DNA of 64,000 nucleotides from Streptomyces sp. A1277 (GTDB lineage Bacteria > Actinomycetota > Actinomycetes > Streptomycetales > Streptomycetaceae), in contig NZ_SSBI01000002.1 in assembly GCF_004795015.1 (NCBI RefSeq), positions 222,905-286,904 on the forward strand. The letters are read 5' to 3'. The notes below the pieces were generated by a model. The model worked only from the letters and a program-made list of their open reading frames with translations. It made no database searches and was not told the DNA's origin. The position numbers were made by a program, and so were the translations under genes. Positions 35,743 to 49,174 of this stretch are shown in pieces. Position 1 is the first letter of the stretch. Each line of letters begins with the position of its first letter.

Positions 35743-37943
35743 TGCGGATCCCCGACTTCTCCGACATCGAGCTCGGTCCGGGCGGCGGCGCCGAGGTGAC
35801 CGAGGACCAGTGGCGTGCCGCGGTCAAGGAGTCCTGCGGCAGCTCCGACGGCGACCTGCTGTGGGAGACCCCTGAGGGCATCGCGGTCAAGCCGCTGTAC
35901 ACCGGCCGTGACCTGGAGGGGCTGGACTTCCTGGGTACGTATCCGGGTATGGCGCCGTATCTGCGCGGTCCGTACCCGACGATGTACGTCAACCAGCCCT
36001 GGACGATCCGGCAGTACGCGGGCTTCTCCACCGCGGAGGAGTCCAACGCCTTCTACCGGCGTAACCTCGCGGCCGGGCAGAAGGGTCTGTCGGTCGCCTT
36101 CGACCTGCCGACGCACCGCGGCTACGACAGCGATCACCCCCGGGTGACGGGCGATGTCGGCATGGCGGGTGTGGCGATCGACTCGATCTACGACATGCGC
36201 CGGCTCTTCGACGGCATCCCGCTCGACAAGATGTCGGTGTCGATGACGATGAACGGCGCGGTGCTGCCGGTCCTCGCGCTGTACATCGTGGCCGCCGAGG
36301 AACAGGGCGTAGCGCCGGAGAAGCTGGCCGGGACCATTCAGAACGACATTCTGAAGGAGTTCATGGTCCGCAACACCTACATCTACCCGCCGAAGCCCTC
36401 GATGCGGATCATCTCCGACATCTTCTCCTACACCTCGACGAAGATGCCGCGCTACAACTCGATCTCCATCTCCGGCTACCACATCCAGGAGGCCGGGGCC
36501 ACGGCCGATCTGGAGCTGGCCTACACCCTGGCCGACGGGGTGGAGTACATCCGTGCGGGGCGGGAGGCCGGTCTGGACGTCGACGCGTTCGCGCCCCGGC
36601 TGTCGTTCTTCTGGGCGATCGGCATGAACTTCTTCATGGAGATCGCGAAGCTGCGGGCGGCCCGGCTGCTGTGGGCCAAGCTGGTCAGGGAGTTCGGCCC
36701 GAAGAACGCCAAGTCCCTCTCCCTGCGCACCCATTCCCAGACCTCGGGCTGGTCGCTGACCGCGCAGGACGTGTTCAACAACGTCACCAGGACCTGCGTG
36801 GAGGCGATGGCCGCGACCCAGGGCCACACCCAGTCACTGCACACCAACGCCCTGGACGAGGCACTGGCCCTGCCCACCGACTTCTCGGCCCGCATCGCCC
36901 GCAACACCCAGCTCCTCCTCCAGCAGGAGTCCGGCACCGGCCGGGTCATCGACCCCTGGGGCGGCAGCGCATACGTGGAGAAGCTCACGTACGACCTGGC
37001 ACGCAGGGCCTGGCAGCACATCGAGGAGGTCGAAGCCGCCGGCGGCATGGCCAAGGCCATCGACGCGGGCATCCCCAAGCTCCGCATCGAAGAAGCCGCC
37101 GCCCGCACCCAGGCCCGCATCGACTCCGGCCGCCAGCCCGTCATCGGCGTCAACAAGTACCGCGTCGACACCGACGAGAAGATCGACGTCCTGAAGGTCG
37201 ACAACTCCTCCGTCCGCACCCAGCAGATCGAGAAACTGCGCCGACTGCGCGAGGAACGCGACGAGCATGCCTGCCAGGACGCGCTGCGCGCCCTGACGGC
37301 CGCCGCCGGACGGGACCCCGGCCCCGGTCTCGAAGGCAATCTGCTGGCGCTGGCCGTGGACGCGGCCCGTGCGATGGCGACGGTGGGCGAGATCTCGGAC
37401 GCGCTGGAGAAGGTGTACGGCCGGCACGCCGGCCAGATCCGTACGATCTCCGGTGTGTACCGCAACGAGGCAGGTCAGTCACCGTCCGTGGACCGGACCC
37501 GCGTGCTTGTCGACGCGTTCGAGGAGGCGGAGGGGCGGCGTCCGCGCATCCTGGTCGCCAAGATGGGCCAGGACGGGCACGACCGGGGCCAGAAGGTCAT
37601 CGCGACCGCCTTCGCCGACCTGGGCTTCGACGTGGACGTCGGCCCGCTCTTCCAGACGCCGGGCGAGGTCGCCCGGCAGGCGGTCGAGGCGGACGTGCAC
37701 ATCGTGGGCGTCTCGTCCCTGGCCGCCGGCCACCTCACGCTCGTCCCGGCGCTCCGCGAGGAGCTGGCCGCCGAGGGGCGCGAGGACATCATGATCGTGG
37801 TCGGCGGGGTCATTCCGCCGCAGGACATCGAGGCGCTGCGCGAGGCGGGGGCCGCGGCCGTGTTCCCGCCGGGGACGGTGATCCCGGAGGCGGCGCACGA
37901 CCTGGTGACGCGCCTCGGTTCCGCTCTCGGTCACGAGCTGTGA
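35742..37943 (+). CDS. mutB: Methylmalonyl-CoA mutase large (alpha, catalytic) subunit
   Basis: A 733-residue adenosylcobalamin-dependent mutase. The barrel motifs ([50 protein letters not shown], and [16 protein letters not shown]) are intact. The C-terminal cobalamin-binding domain begins near residue 595 with the ligand motif D611-x-H613-x-x-G616, in which H613 replaces dimethylbenzimidazole as cobalt ligand. Length matches Streptomyces and Propionibacterium MutB. Translationally coupled to mutA and followed after 11 bp by meaB. Confidence 0.97.
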   Translation: MRIPDFSDIELGPGGGAEVTEDQWRAAVKESCGSSDGDLLWETPEGIAVKPLYTGRDLEGLDFLGTYPGMAPYLRGPYPTMYVNQPWTIRQYAGFSTAEESNAFYRRNLAAGQKGLSVAFDLPTHRGYDSDHPRVTGDVGMAGVAIDSIYDMRRLFDGIPLDKMSVSMTMNGAVLPVLALYIVAAEEQGVAPEKLAGTIQNDILKEFMVRNTYIYPPKPSMRIISDIFSYTSTKMPRYNSISISGYHIQEAGATADLELAYTLADGVEYIRAGREAGLDVDAFAPRLSFFWAIGMNFFMEIAKLRAARLLWAKLVREFGPKNAKSLSLRTHSQTSGWSLTAQDVFNNVTRTCVEAMAATQGHTQSLHTNALDEALALPTDFSARIARNTQLLLQQESGTGRVIDPWGGSAYVEKLTYDLARRAWQHIEEVEAAGGMAKAIDAGIPKLRIEEAAARTQARIDSGRQPVIGVNKYRVDTDEKIDVLKVDNSSVRTQQIEKLRRLREERDEHACQDALRALTAAAGRDPGPGLEGNLLALAVDAARAMATVGEISDALEKVYGRHAGQIRTISGVYRNEAGQSPSVDRTRVLVDAFEEAEGRRPRILVAKMGQDGHDRGQKVIATAFADLGFDVDVGPLFQTPGEVARQAVEADVHIVGVSSLAAGHLTLVPALREELAAEGREDIMIVVGGVIPPQDIEALREAGAAAVFPPGTVIPEAAHDLVTRLGSALGHEL

Positions 37944-37954
37944 GCCGCTGACCG

Positions 37955-38953
37955 ATGGCCCCGAGGATCGATCTCGACAGTTATGTGAAGGGGGTGCTCG
38001 ACGGGAAGCGCGCGCACATCGCGCGCGCCATCACCCTCGTCGAGTCCACCCGCCCCGACCACCGGGCGCTGGCACAGGAGTTGCTGCGCGAACTGCTTCC
38101 GCACTCGGGCACCGCCCGGCGCGTCGGCATCAGCGGTGTGCCCGGGGTCGGCAAGTCGACGTTCATCGACGCGCTCGGCACCATGCTCACCGGGCTCGGG
38201 CACCGGGTCGCGGTGCTGGCCGTCGACCCGTCCTCCAGCCGTACCGGCGGCTCCATCCTGGGCGACAAGACCAGGATGGAGCGGCTCGCGGTGGACCCGG
38301 CAGCCTTCGTCCGCCCCTCCCCCACCGCCGGAACCCTGGGCGGGGTGGCCAAGGCGACCCGCGAGTCCATCGTGGTGATGGAGGCCGCTGGGTACGACGT
38401 GGTGCTGGTGGAGACGGTCGGTGTCGGCCAGTCGGAGACGGCGGTCGCCAACATGGTCGACACGTTCCTGCTGCTCACCCTGGCGCGCACCGGTGACCAG
38501 CTGCAGGGCATCAAGAAGGGCGTCCTGGAGCTCGCGGACGCCATCGCGGTCAACAAGGCCGACGGCCCGCACGAGCGCGACGCCCGCGCCGCCGCCCGTG
38601 AACTCGCGGGCGCGCTCCGGCTGATGCATCCGGCGGACGCGGCGTGGACCCCGCCGGTCCTGACGTGCAGCGCCCGCGAGTCGAGCGGGCTCGACACCCT
38701 GTGGGAGCGGTTGGAACAGCACCGGGCACTGCTGGAGTCGACCGGCAGGCTCGCGCAGAAGCGCAGCGAGCAGCAGGTCGACTGGACCTGGACGATGGTC
38801 CGGGACGAGCTGCTGGAGAGCCTGCGCGGGCACGCCGGAGTGCGGGCACTGGCGCCGGAGCTCGAACGGGGGGTGCGGGAGGGGACGCTGCCGGCGACCC
38901 TGGCCGCCGAACAGATCCTGGATGTGTTCAGGGGGTCCGGGCCGACGCCCTGA
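37955..38953 (+). CDS. meaB: MeaB/ArgK-family GTPase, methylmalonyl-CoA mutase chaperone
   Basis: A 332-residue G3E-type GTPase that gates cobalamin loading and protects or reactivates MutB. Walker [10 protein letters not shown] is at residues 61-69 (K67). Other motifs are [20 protein letters not shown], the switch [13 protein letters not shown] and AVNKADG for guanine recognition. It follows mutB by 11 bp with a weak ribosome site, so translation probably depends on upstream coupling. A hairpin terminator ends the operon. Confidence 0.95.
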   Translation: MAPRIDLDSYVKGVLDGKRAHIARAITLVESTRPDHRALAQELLRELLPHSGTARRVGISGVPGVGKSTFIDALGTMLTGLGHRVAVLAVDPSSSRTGGSILGDKTRMERLAVDPAAFVRPSPTAGTLGGVAKATRESIVVMEAAGYDVVLVETVGVGQSETAVANMVDTFLLLTLARTGDQLQGIKKGVLELADAIAVNKADGPHERDARAAARELAGALRLMHPADAAWTPPVLTCSARESSGLDTLWERLEQHRALLESTGRLAQKRSEQQVDWTWTMVRDELLESLRGHAGVRALAPELERGVREGTLPATLAAEQILDVFRGSGPTP

Positions 38954-38978
38954 CCAGCCGGAACACCTGATCCACCCA

Positions 38979-39006
38979 GCCGCCCGGCCTTCTGTGGCCG
39001 GGCGGC
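38979..39006 (+). terminator. Terminator of the mutA-mutB-meaB operon
   Basis: Perfect 11-bp stem GCCGCCCGGCC/GGCCGGGCGGC with loop TTCTGT, followed by TTCC. Confidence 0.7.
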
Positions 39007-39267
39007 TTCCGCGGTCCTGCCCAGTGGGCGTGGTACATTTCCATCGGTACCTGTGCACGTCTCGTTCCTCAGACGCCGGTGCCCTTGCATTTCTCTCACG
39101 CTGACGCACCCGTCGCTCGCGACCGGTGATCCAGCTTTGTCACACCGTTTCCCCAGTCCGGTACGGACTCCTCCACCGGGCTTTCCCGCCCGTCGTCCGG
39201 GGCGTGACCATCCGCCCCCGTCTCTGCCGGGCCCCTTCATTCGCATGTCCGCGAAAGGACCACCCGC
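39007..39267 (+). other. 261-bp leader/promoter region of the short rho gene
   Basis: No recognisable gene or riboswitch. TGGTACATTT near 39030 could hold a -10 box. If transcription starts there, the short rho would have a leader of about 230 nt, a feature that allows autoregulation in known rho genes. No stable hairpin stands out. Confidence 0.3.
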
Positions 39268-40410
39268 ATGACCACCACACTCGAACACCCCGTCACCTCC
39301 CGGCCCCCCGCTCCCACGGCCGCCGCCGGCATCCTCGACGTCACGCACCAGCAGAACGGCGCCCTGCGCTCGCCCCAGGGCCACCCGGCCCCCCACGACG
39401 TACAGGTCCCCTCGGCGCTCATCCGCCGCTACGGCCTGCGCAAGGGCGACGTGGTGGAGGGCCACTGCGAACGCGCCCGCTCCCTGAGCACCGTCGAACG
39501 CGTCAACGGCCTCCCCCCGCAGGCACTGCGCGGCCGCCCGCACTTCCGTGACCTCACCCCGCTCCACCCCCGGCAGCGGCTGCGCCTGGAGACCCCCTCC
39601 GGCAGCCCGTCGACCCGGATCGTCGATCTCGTCGCCCCGGTCGGCAAGGGCCAGCGCGGACTGATCGTCGCGCCGCCCAGGACCGGCAAGACGGTCCTGC
39701 TCCAGCAGATCGCGGCCGCCGTCGCCGAGAACCACCCCGAGAGCCATCTGATGGTGGTGCTCCTGGACGAACGGCCCGAAGAGGTCACCGACATGCGCCG
39801 CTCGGTGCGTGGCGAGGTCTACGCCTCGACGTTCGACCGGCCCGCCAAGGAGCACATCGCCCTCGCCGACCTCGCGCTCGCACGCGCCGAGCGGCTGGTC
39901 GAGCAGGGCCGGGACGTCGTCCTGCTGCTCGACTCGCTCACCCGGCTCTGCCGCGCCCACAACAACGCGGCGAGCAGCGGCGGGCGCACGTTGAGCGGCG
40001 GCGTGGACGCCTCGGCGCTGCTCGGCCCCAAGCGCCTCTTCGGGGCCGCCCGCCTCACCGAGGAGGGCGGCTCCCTGACCATCCTGGCCACCGCGCTCGT
40101 GGAGACCGGCTCCCGGGCGGACGAGTACTTCTTCGAGGAGCTGAAGGGCACCGGCAACATGGAGCTCCGGCTCGACCGCTCACTGGCCGAGAAGCGCGTC
40201 CACCCGGCGGTGAACATCGCCGCTTCCGGCACTCGCCGCGACGAACTCCTCGTATCGGCAGACGAGTTGGCCGCCGTACGGGGGCTGCGCCGGGCCCTGC
40301 ACGGCCGGGACGCGCAGACGTCCCTTCAGACCCTGCTGGACCGCATCCGGCACACCCCGGACAACGCCGCCTTCCTGCGGCTGATCCACACCACCGTGCC
40401 GTCCGCCTGA
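39268..40410 (+). CDS. Short transcription-termination factor Rho paralogue
   Basis: A 380-residue hexameric RNA helicase/translocase of the Rho family. Motifs in order: RNA-binding VPSALIRRYGLRKGDVVEG, P-loop APPRTGKT with K141, Walker B/catalytic LLDERPEEVTDMRR, VVLLLDSLTRLCRAHN, Q-loop and R-loop region GPKRLFGAARLTEEGGSLT, and KGTGNMELRLDRSLAEKRV. Canonical actinobacterial Rho is about 650-700 residues because of a long basic N-terminal insertion; this one lacks it and starts with only about 45 low-complexity residues before the RNA-binding domain. A separate full-length rho is expected elsewhere in the genome. It may be a specialised or conditionally expressed terminator. GAAAGGA precedes the ATG. 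Confidence 0.88.
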   Translation: MTTTLEHPVTSRPPAPTAAAGILDVTHQQNGALRSPQGHPAPHDVQVPSALIRRYGLRKGDVVEGHCERARSLSTVERVNGLPPQALRGRPHFRDLTPLHPRQRLRLETPSGSPSTRIVDLVAPVGKGQRGLIVAPPRTGKTVLLQQIAAAVAENHPESHLMVVLLDERPEEVTDMRRSVRGEVYASTFDRPAKEHIALADLALARAERLVEQGRDVVLLLDSLTRLCRAHNNAASSGGRTLSGGVDASALLGPKRLFGAARLTEEGGSLTILATALVETGSRADEYFFEELKGTGNMELRLDRSLAEKRVHPAVNIAASGTRRDELLVSADELAAVRGLRRALHGRDAQTSLQTLLDRIRHTPDNAAFLRLIHTTVPSA

Positions 40411-40421
40411 CCGGCGCGCGG

Positions 40422-41783
40422 TCACATCCGGGCGTGCAGCGCGGCGGTGTGCTTGCGGACCTGCTCCGGGGTGAGGTAGCTGTCGGTATATTCAAAGTCC
40501 CGCAGCGTCGCCGGTTTGCGCATCTGGAACCCCGTGCGCACGAAGTCGTCGCCGGCGGTGGCGTTGATCAGCCAGTTCGCCATGACTCGGGCCTTGGCCA
40601 CGTTGGTGCGCAGCGCCGTCCAGTGGTAGCCCCGGGCCACGGCCTGGGCACCGATCCCGTGCATCTCGATGCCGAGGGGCTTGGAGACGGCGTCCTTGCC
40701 GCCGAGGTCCACGACGAGCCCGAGGTCCTTGTGGACGTACGGCTGGAGCGGCTGGTTGCGGAGGGTCGCCAGGAGGTTGTCGGCGAGCTTGCGGCCCTGG
40801 CGGATGGCGTGCTGGGCGGTGGGCGGGCAGACCGCGCCGTCGCCCTTGGCCAGGTCGGGCACGGCGGCCACGTCGCCGAGCGCGAACAGGCCGTCGTGAC
40901 CCGGCAGCGTCATCTCGGGGGTCACGGCCAGCCGGCCCTTCACGGTCTCCGCGTCGAAGGTGGCGACCAGCGGGCTGGCGGCGACCCCGGCCGTCCAGAT
41001 CAGCGTCCGGCACGGCAGCACCCGGCCGTCGGTGAACTTCACGGTGTCGGGCCCCGCCTCGGCGATCGACACCCCGAGCGATACCTCGATGCCCCGGTCG
41101 CGCAGCACCTTCAGCGCGCTCTTGCCGAGCTTGTCGCCCAGTTCGGGCATGAGCTTGGGCGCGATGTCGATCAGGTGCCACTTGATGAGCTTGGGGTCGA
41201 GGCGGGGGTAGTGCCGCAGCGCGTTGGTGGTGAGCCGCTGGAGGCAGGCCGCGGTCTCGGTGCCGGCGTACCCGCCGCCGACCACGACGAACTGGAGCCG
41301 CGAGGCCCGCTCCTCCTCGTCGTTGCTGGCGTCCGCCAGGTCGAGCTGCGCGATCACGTGGTCGCGTACGTAGGCGGCCTCGGCCAGCGTCTTCATGCCG
41401 CGTGCGTTGTCGAGGAGCCCGGGGATGTCGAAGGTGCGGGTGACGCTGCCGGGACTGAGTACGAGGTAGTCGTACGGTTCGTCCACGATCTCGTCGGTGA
41501 TCTTGCGAACCACGCACACCTTGGCCTCGGGGTCCACCCCGATGGCCCCGCCGGGGATGATGCGCGTGCGGTGGCGGCTGCTGCGGCGCAGCGACACCGC
41601 GACGGACTGGGGGGTCAGTACACCCGAGGCCACCTGGGGCAGCAGGGGCAGGTAGAGCTGGTACGAGAACGGGGCGACGAGCGCGACGTCCGCTTCACCC
41701 GGCCGCAGCCCCCGTTCCAGTCGGCGTACGCACTCGACCCCGGCGAAACCGGCTCCGACAACGAGAATCCTGGGTCGTGCCAC
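40422..41783 (-). CDS. ndh: Type II NADH dehydrogenase (NDH-2, FAD)
   Basis: A 453-residue non-proton-pumping NADH:quinone reductase. The FAD Rossmann motif ILVVGAGFAGVECVRRLERG is at the N-terminus; the NADH motif VVVGGGYAGTETAACLQRL follows at about residue 160. VYQLYLPLLPQVASGVL-like substrate loop (SYQLYLPLLPQVASGVL) and DGLFALGDVAAVPD for FAD ribityl binding are present. A C-terminal amphipathic region would attach it to the membrane. GTG 41783 was chosen from AGAAGGG upstream. It is separate from the cytochrome oxidase gene 130 bp further on but could feed the same quinone pool. Confidence 0.92.
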   Translation of the reverse strand: MARPRILVVGAGFAGVECVRRLERGLRPGEADVALVAPFSYQLYLPLLPQVASGVLTPQSVAVSLRRSSRHRTRIIPGGAIGVDPEAKVCVVRKITDEIVDEPYDYLVLSPGSVTRTFDIPGLLDNARGMKTLAEAAYVRDHVIAQLDLADASNDEEERASRLQFVVVGGGYAGTETAACLQRLTTNALRHYPRLDPKLIKWHLIDIAPKLMPELGDKLGKSALKVLRDRGIEVSLGVSIAEAGPDTVKFTDGRVLPCRTLIWTAGVAASPLVATFDAETVKGRLAVTPEMTLPGHDGLFALGDVAAVPDLAKGDGAVCPPTAQHAIRQGRKLADNLLATLRNQPLQPYVHKDLGLVVDLGGKDAVSKPLGIEMHGIGAQAVARGYHWTALRTNVAKARVMANWLINATAGDDFVRTGFQMRKPATLRDFEYTDSYLTPEQVRKHTAALHARM

Positions 41784-41914
41784 AGTGATCGTCCCTTCTG
41801 GGGGTCTGCACGGTCGTCCGTTCGCCTGCCCCGTCACACGCGCCCGTCACCTCTCATCTTTACGACAGGGGTGCGAGTCCGCCTGCTGGGACGGCAGAAC
41901 GGACGACCTACCGC

Positions 41915-42295
41915 TCATCTGGCCAGGTACGTCACCACGCCGCAGGCTCCGCCCGCCGCGCTCGCGCACACCACCGCCGTGGCGACACAGCGGGCGCGGA
42001 GCCTGCGGTAGCGCTCGCTGTACTCGCCGCGCAGCTGCATGGCGCGGGCCGAGATGCGCGCGAGCATCACCCGGGATTCGGCGGTCCGCTCCGCGGTGTA
42101 GGCCCGCTCCACGTCCTCGCGCTGGGCCGTCGTGAGCCAGGGCAGCTGGTCGGTGAAGCGGCGGGCGAGCCTGCGCGCCTGTTCGACCTCGGCGTTCCAC
42201 AGCAGGTAGCCCTCCATCTGGGCCAGCCCCCGGGCGCTCTCGGTGTCCGGGCCGCAGGCGGCCCGGTTCTCCTTTCCGCCGTCCCTGACGCTCAC
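41915..42295 (-). CDS. Conserved hypothetical protein with C-terminal membrane segment, coupled to ctaD
   Basis: A 126-residue protein: a helical, Arg/Glu-rich body ([39 protein letters not shown]) and one predicted C-terminal transmembrane helix ([20 protein letters not shown]). Its GTG start at 42295 overlaps the ctaD stop codon by 4 bp (GTGA), so it is translated with CtaD. I do not recognise a family function; it is not CtaC, CtaE or CtaF. It could be an accessory or assembly factor for the solitary oxidase subunit. Confidence 0.75.
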   Translation of the reverse strand: MSVRDGGKENRAACGPDTESARGLAQMEGYLLWNAEVEQARRLARRFTDQLPWLTTAQREDVERAYTAERTAESRVMLARISARAMQLRGEYSERYRRLRARCVATAVVCASAAGGACGVVTYLAR

Positions 42296-44022
42296 GCCTG
42301 CTTGTCCCCCGGTGCCACCGTCACGGAACGGTCGGGGCGGGTGGCTGCCTCCTCCAGCTCACGCACGGCCGGGTGGTGCAGGTCGAACGCCGGGGACTCG
42401 GAGCGGATGCGGGGCAGGGTGACGAAGTTGTGGCGCGGCGGCGGGCAGGAGGTCGCCCACTCCAGCGAACGGCCGTAGCCCCACGGGTCGTCGACCTCGA
42501 CCTTCTTGCCGTACTTGGCGGTCTTCCACACGTTGTACAGGAAGGGCAGCATCGACAGGCCGAGCAGGAACGAGGAGATCGTCGAGATGGTGTTGAGCGC
42601 GGTGAAGCCGTCCGCCGCGAGGTAGTCGGCGTACCGGCGGGGCATGCCCTCCGCGCCCAGCCAGTGCTGCACCAGGAACGTGCCGTGGAAGCCCACGAAC
42701 AGCGTCCAGAAAGTCATCTTTCCGAGCCGCTCGTCCAGCATCTTGCCGGTGAACTTCGGCCACCAGAAGTGGAACCCGGCGAACATCGCGAAGACCACCG
42801 TGCCGAAGACGACGTAGTGGAAGTGCGCCACCACGAAGTACGAGTCCGAGACGTGGAAGTCGAGCGGCGGGGACGCCAGGATCACGCCGGTCAGGCCGCC
42901 GAAGAGGAAGGTCATGAGGAAGCCGACCGACCAGAGCATCGGTGTTTCGAAGGAGAGCGAGCCGTGCCACATCGTGCCGATCCAGTTGAAGAACTTCACC
43001 CCGGTGGGCACCGCGATGAGGAACGTCATGAACGAGAAGAACGGCAGCAGCACACCGCCGGTGACGTACATGTGGTGCGCCCACACCGTGATCGAGAGGC
43101 CGGCGATGGCGATCGTCGCACCGATCAGGCCGATGTAGCCGAAGATCGGCTTGCGGCTGAAGACCGGGATGATCTCGGAGACGATACCGAAGAACGGCAG
43201 GGCGATGATGTACACCTCCGGATGCCCGAAGAACCAGAAGAGGTGTTGCCACAGCAGCGCGCCGCCGTTGGTGGCGTCGAAGACGTGCGCGCCGAACTTG
43301 CGGTCCGCCTCCAGCGCCAGCAGCGCCGCGGCGAGCACCGGGAAGGCCAGCAGGACCAGCACAGCGGTCAGCAGAACGTTCCAGACGAAGATCGGCATGC
43401 GGAACATCGTCATGCCGGGGGCGCGCATGCAGATGATCGTGGTGATGAAGTTGACCGAACCGAGGATCGTGCCGAAGCCGGAGAGGGCCAGACCCATGAT
43501 CCACAGATCGCCGCCGACCCCGGGCGAGCGGACCACGTCGGTCAGCGGGGAGTAGGCGAACCAGCCGAAGTCGGCGGCGCCGTTCGGGGTGAGGAAGCCG
43601 GCCACCGCGATGAGTGAGCCGAAGAGGTAGAGCCAGTAGGCCAGCATGTTCAGCCGCGGGAACGCCACGTCGGGCGCGCCGATCTGCAGCGGCATGATCC
43701 AGTTCGCGAATCCGGCGAACAGCGGCGTCGCGAACATCAGGAGCATGATCGTGCCGTGCATCGTGAACGCCTGGTTGAACTGCTCGCTCGACATGATCTG
43801 CATGCCGGGGCGGGCCAGCTCGGCGCGCATGAAGAGCGCGAGGAGCCCGCCGCCGAGGAAGAACGCGAACGAGGTGATCAGGTAGAGCGTGCCGATCGTC
43901 TTGTGGTCCGTGGTGGTCGCCCACTTGATGACGACGTTGCCGGGCTCCCTGCCCTGCACCGGTAGCTCGTTGGCGTACGACTCCTCGTCCTCCGCCGTAC
44001 CTGCTGTGCCCGTCGTCGTCAC
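42292..44022 (-). CDS. ctaD: Cytochrome c oxidase subunit I (solitary CtaD paralogue)
   Basis: A 576-residue heme-copper oxidase catalytic subunit with 12 transmembrane helices. Ligands are present: the low-spin heme His in [11 protein letters not shown], CuB/Tyr region [22 protein letters not shown], and the heme a/a3 histidines in [11 protein letters not shown]. It should reduce O2 in the aa3 complex. Subunits II, III and the bc1 genes are not adjacent, unlike the main ctaCDFE-qcr locus, so this is probably the second ctaD known from several streptomycetes. GTG start with AAGGAGC. The C-terminal tail is about 40 residues longer than the last helix. Confidence 0.95.
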   Translation of the reverse strand: MTTTGTAGTAEDEESYANELPVQGREPGNVVIKWATTTDHKTIGTLYLITSFAFFLGGGLLALFMRAELARPGMQIMSSEQFNQAFTMHGTIMLLMFATPLFAGFANWIMPLQIGAPDVAFPRLNMLAYWLYLFGSLIAVAGFLTPNGAADFGWFAYSPLTDVVRSPGVGGDLWIMGLALSGFGTILGSVNFITTIICMRAPGMTMFRMPIFVWNVLLTAVLVLLAFPVLAAALLALEADRKFGAHVFDATNGGALLWQHLFWFFGHPEVYIIALPFFGIVSEIIPVFSRKPIFGYIGLIGATIAIAGLSITVWAHHMYVTGGVLLPFFSFMTFLIAVPTGVKFFNWIGTMWHGSLSFETPMLWSVGFLMTFLFGGLTGVILASPPLDFHVSDSYFVVAHFHYVVFGTVVFAMFAGFHFWWPKFTGKMLDERLGKMTFWTLFVGFHGTFLVQHWLGAEGMPRRYADYLAADGFTALNTISTISSFLLGLSMLPFLYNVWKTAKYGKKVEVDDPWGYGRSLEWATSCPPPRHNFVTLPRIRSESPAFDLHHPAVRELEEAATRPDRSVTVAPGDKQA

Positions 44023-44153
44023 AGGGCCGCTCCTTCGGTCTGGTCATCCGCGCGTTATCGGATGCAGCAAACCAGTGAAGGGCTCCCCGCGCGCGGCCCG
44101 GCACCCGCCGTGGCGCGACTTTCACCCGTCAGGGTGGTCGCCGCGGGAACGGC

Positions 44154-44187
44154 GATGCCCCGGCGCGGCGGGGCCGGCCGGGGCATC
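44154..44187. terminator. Terminator hairpin downstream of isocitrate dehydrogenase
   Basis: Perfect 11-bp stem GATGCCCCGGC/GCCGGGGCATC with a 12-nt loop, 10 bp beyond the idh stop. Confidence 0.6.
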
Positions 44188-44197
44188 ACGCGTCAGG

Positions 44198-47550
<3,353 letters not shown>

Positions 47551-47570
47551 CGCGTTCTCCTTCACGAGGC

Positions 47571-49076
47571 TTACGAGGCGGCTGCGGGAGGTGGTGAGTG
47601 CTGTCCACGGCTTCTGCCCCGTCGGGAGCCGCCCACGTCGGCCAGCGCGACGAGCAGTCCGGCGACGACGAAGGCGACCGAGACGACGAGCCCGTGGTCG
47701 TACGCGGTGGGCCAGCCGTCGGAGCCGACCCGGGCGAAGAACACCGAGCCGACGGCGGCGATCCCGATCGCGGAGCCGACGCGCTGGCCGGTCTGCAGGG
47801 TGCCGCCGGCGCTGCCCGCGGTGGCCACCGGCACTTCGGAGAGGGTCAGCGTCTGGTTGGGCGCGATGACCAGGCCGCTGCCGAGTCCGGCGAACAGCAG
47901 CGGGGCGGCCATCGCCCAGCCGGCGCCCCGGCCGGGCACCAGGTGGACGGCGAGTGCGGTGGCCCCGAGCCCCACGGCGACGGCGGCGAGTCCGACGACG
48001 ACGAGGGGGCGGCCGAACCGGCCGATGAGCCTGCCGCCGGGGCTCGCCGCGACGGCGGAGCCCAGGGCGAACGGGGTGATGGCCAGACCGGCCTGGAGGG
48101 CGGTGTAGTGCAGACCGCTCTGCAGATAGAGGGTCGTGATGAAGAAGATCGAGGTGAATCCCGCGAAGTACAGCAGGATCAGCAGGCAGCCCAGCCAGTA
48201 GGAGCGCACCCGGAAGAGGCTGAGGTCCACGACCGGCTGGGTGCCGCGCCGCCCGCACCGGGACTCCCAGCCGACGAAGGCGGCGAGCAGCGCCGCGGCC
48301 AGGATCAGGATCAGCCATTTGCCGTCGCCGGGCCACTGGCGGGCCTGGACGAACGGCAGCAGCAGCGCCAGCACCCCCGCACCGAGCAGCAGGACGCCCA
48401 GCGGGTCGAGGTCCCGCAGCCGGACCGGCCCTGCGGACGGGGTGTCGGGCAGCAGGCGGCGGGCCAGCAGGAGGCAGATCAGGCCGAGCGGCAGGTTGAC
48501 GTAGAACACCCACCGCCAGCCCTCATCGGCTCCGGCCGCCTGGATGAGCAGGCCGCCGAGGAGCGGGCCGACGGCGGTGGAGATGCCGACCACCGTGCCG
48601 AACATGCCGAAGGCCCGGCCGCGTTCGCGCCCCTGGAACATCTGCTGGATGAGGGCGGAGATCTGCGGTGAGACCATCCCGCCGGCCAGCCCCTGGACCA
48701 GTCGGGCGATCACCAGCCAGAGGCTGGACTGGGCGGCGCCGCAGGCCGCGGACGAGAGGGTGAAGAGTGTCAGCCCGGCCATGAACACGGCACGCCGGCC
48801 GCGCGCGTCGCCGAGTCGCCCGGCCGGGATCAGGAACAGGCCGAAGGCGAGGGCGTATCCGGACAGGACCCATTGCAGGTCGGACTCCGGGGTGTGCAGG
48901 CCCTCCTTGATGGACGGCAGCGCCACGTTGACGATCGACACGTCCAGGAGGGTCATGAAGCCCGCGACCAGGCAGACGGCGAGCGCCCGCCATCGCCGGG
49001 GGTCGGGTGTGTCATGGCCGGAGGCGGAGTCCGCACCCCGCCCCGCAGAACCCCGGTCCGCCGCGCTCTCTGCCAT
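47571..49076 (-). CDS. MFS drug-exporter-type transporter (DHA2, 14 TM family)
   Basis: A 501-residue permease of the EmrB/QacA type. Conserved motif A variant GRLGDARGRRAVFMAG, motif D1 LDVSIVNVALPSIKE in TM1, and motif C in TM5 (GTVVGISTAVGPLLGGLLIQ) are clear; the rest is hydrophobic helices. It probably exports a drug or aromatic compound by proton antiport. ATG 49076 was chosen: TAGGGT lies 7 nt upstream, either a -10 box of a leaderless mRNA or part of an AGGG ribosome site. It heads an operon with the hydroquinone-reductase-like gene. Confidence 0.9.
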   Translation of the reverse strand: MAESAADRGSAGRGADSASGHDTPDPRRWRALAVCLVAGFMTLLDVSIVNVALPSIKEGLHTPESDLQWVLSGYALAFGLFLIPAGRLGDARGRRAVFMAGLTLFTLSSAACGAAQSSLWLVIARLVQGLAGGMVSPQISALIQQMFQGRERGRAFGMFGTVVGISTAVGPLLGGLLIQAAGADEGWRWVFYVNLPLGLICLLLARRLLPDTPSAGPVRLRDLDPLGVLLLGAGVLALLLPFVQARQWPGDGKWLILILAAALLAAFVGWESRCGRRGTQPVVDLSLFRVRSYWLGCLLILLYFAGFTSIFFITTLYLQSGLHYTALQAGLAITPFALGSAVAASPGGRLIGRFGRPLVVVGLAAVAVGLGATALAVHLVPGRGAGWAMAAPLLFAGLGSGLVIAPNQTLTLSEVPVATAGSAGGTLQTGQRVGSAIGIAAVGSVFFARVGSDGWPTAYDHGLVVSVAFVVAGLLVALADVGGSRRGRSRGQHSPPPAAAS

Positions 49077-49174
49077 GGTTCGCACCCTAGGCCGCGCGCG
49101 GCGATTCCTCATCCCGGCAAGTCCACCCGGCCGTGCCCGGACGGCCGTTTCCGGGGCCGGTTAAGGTACGGCGT

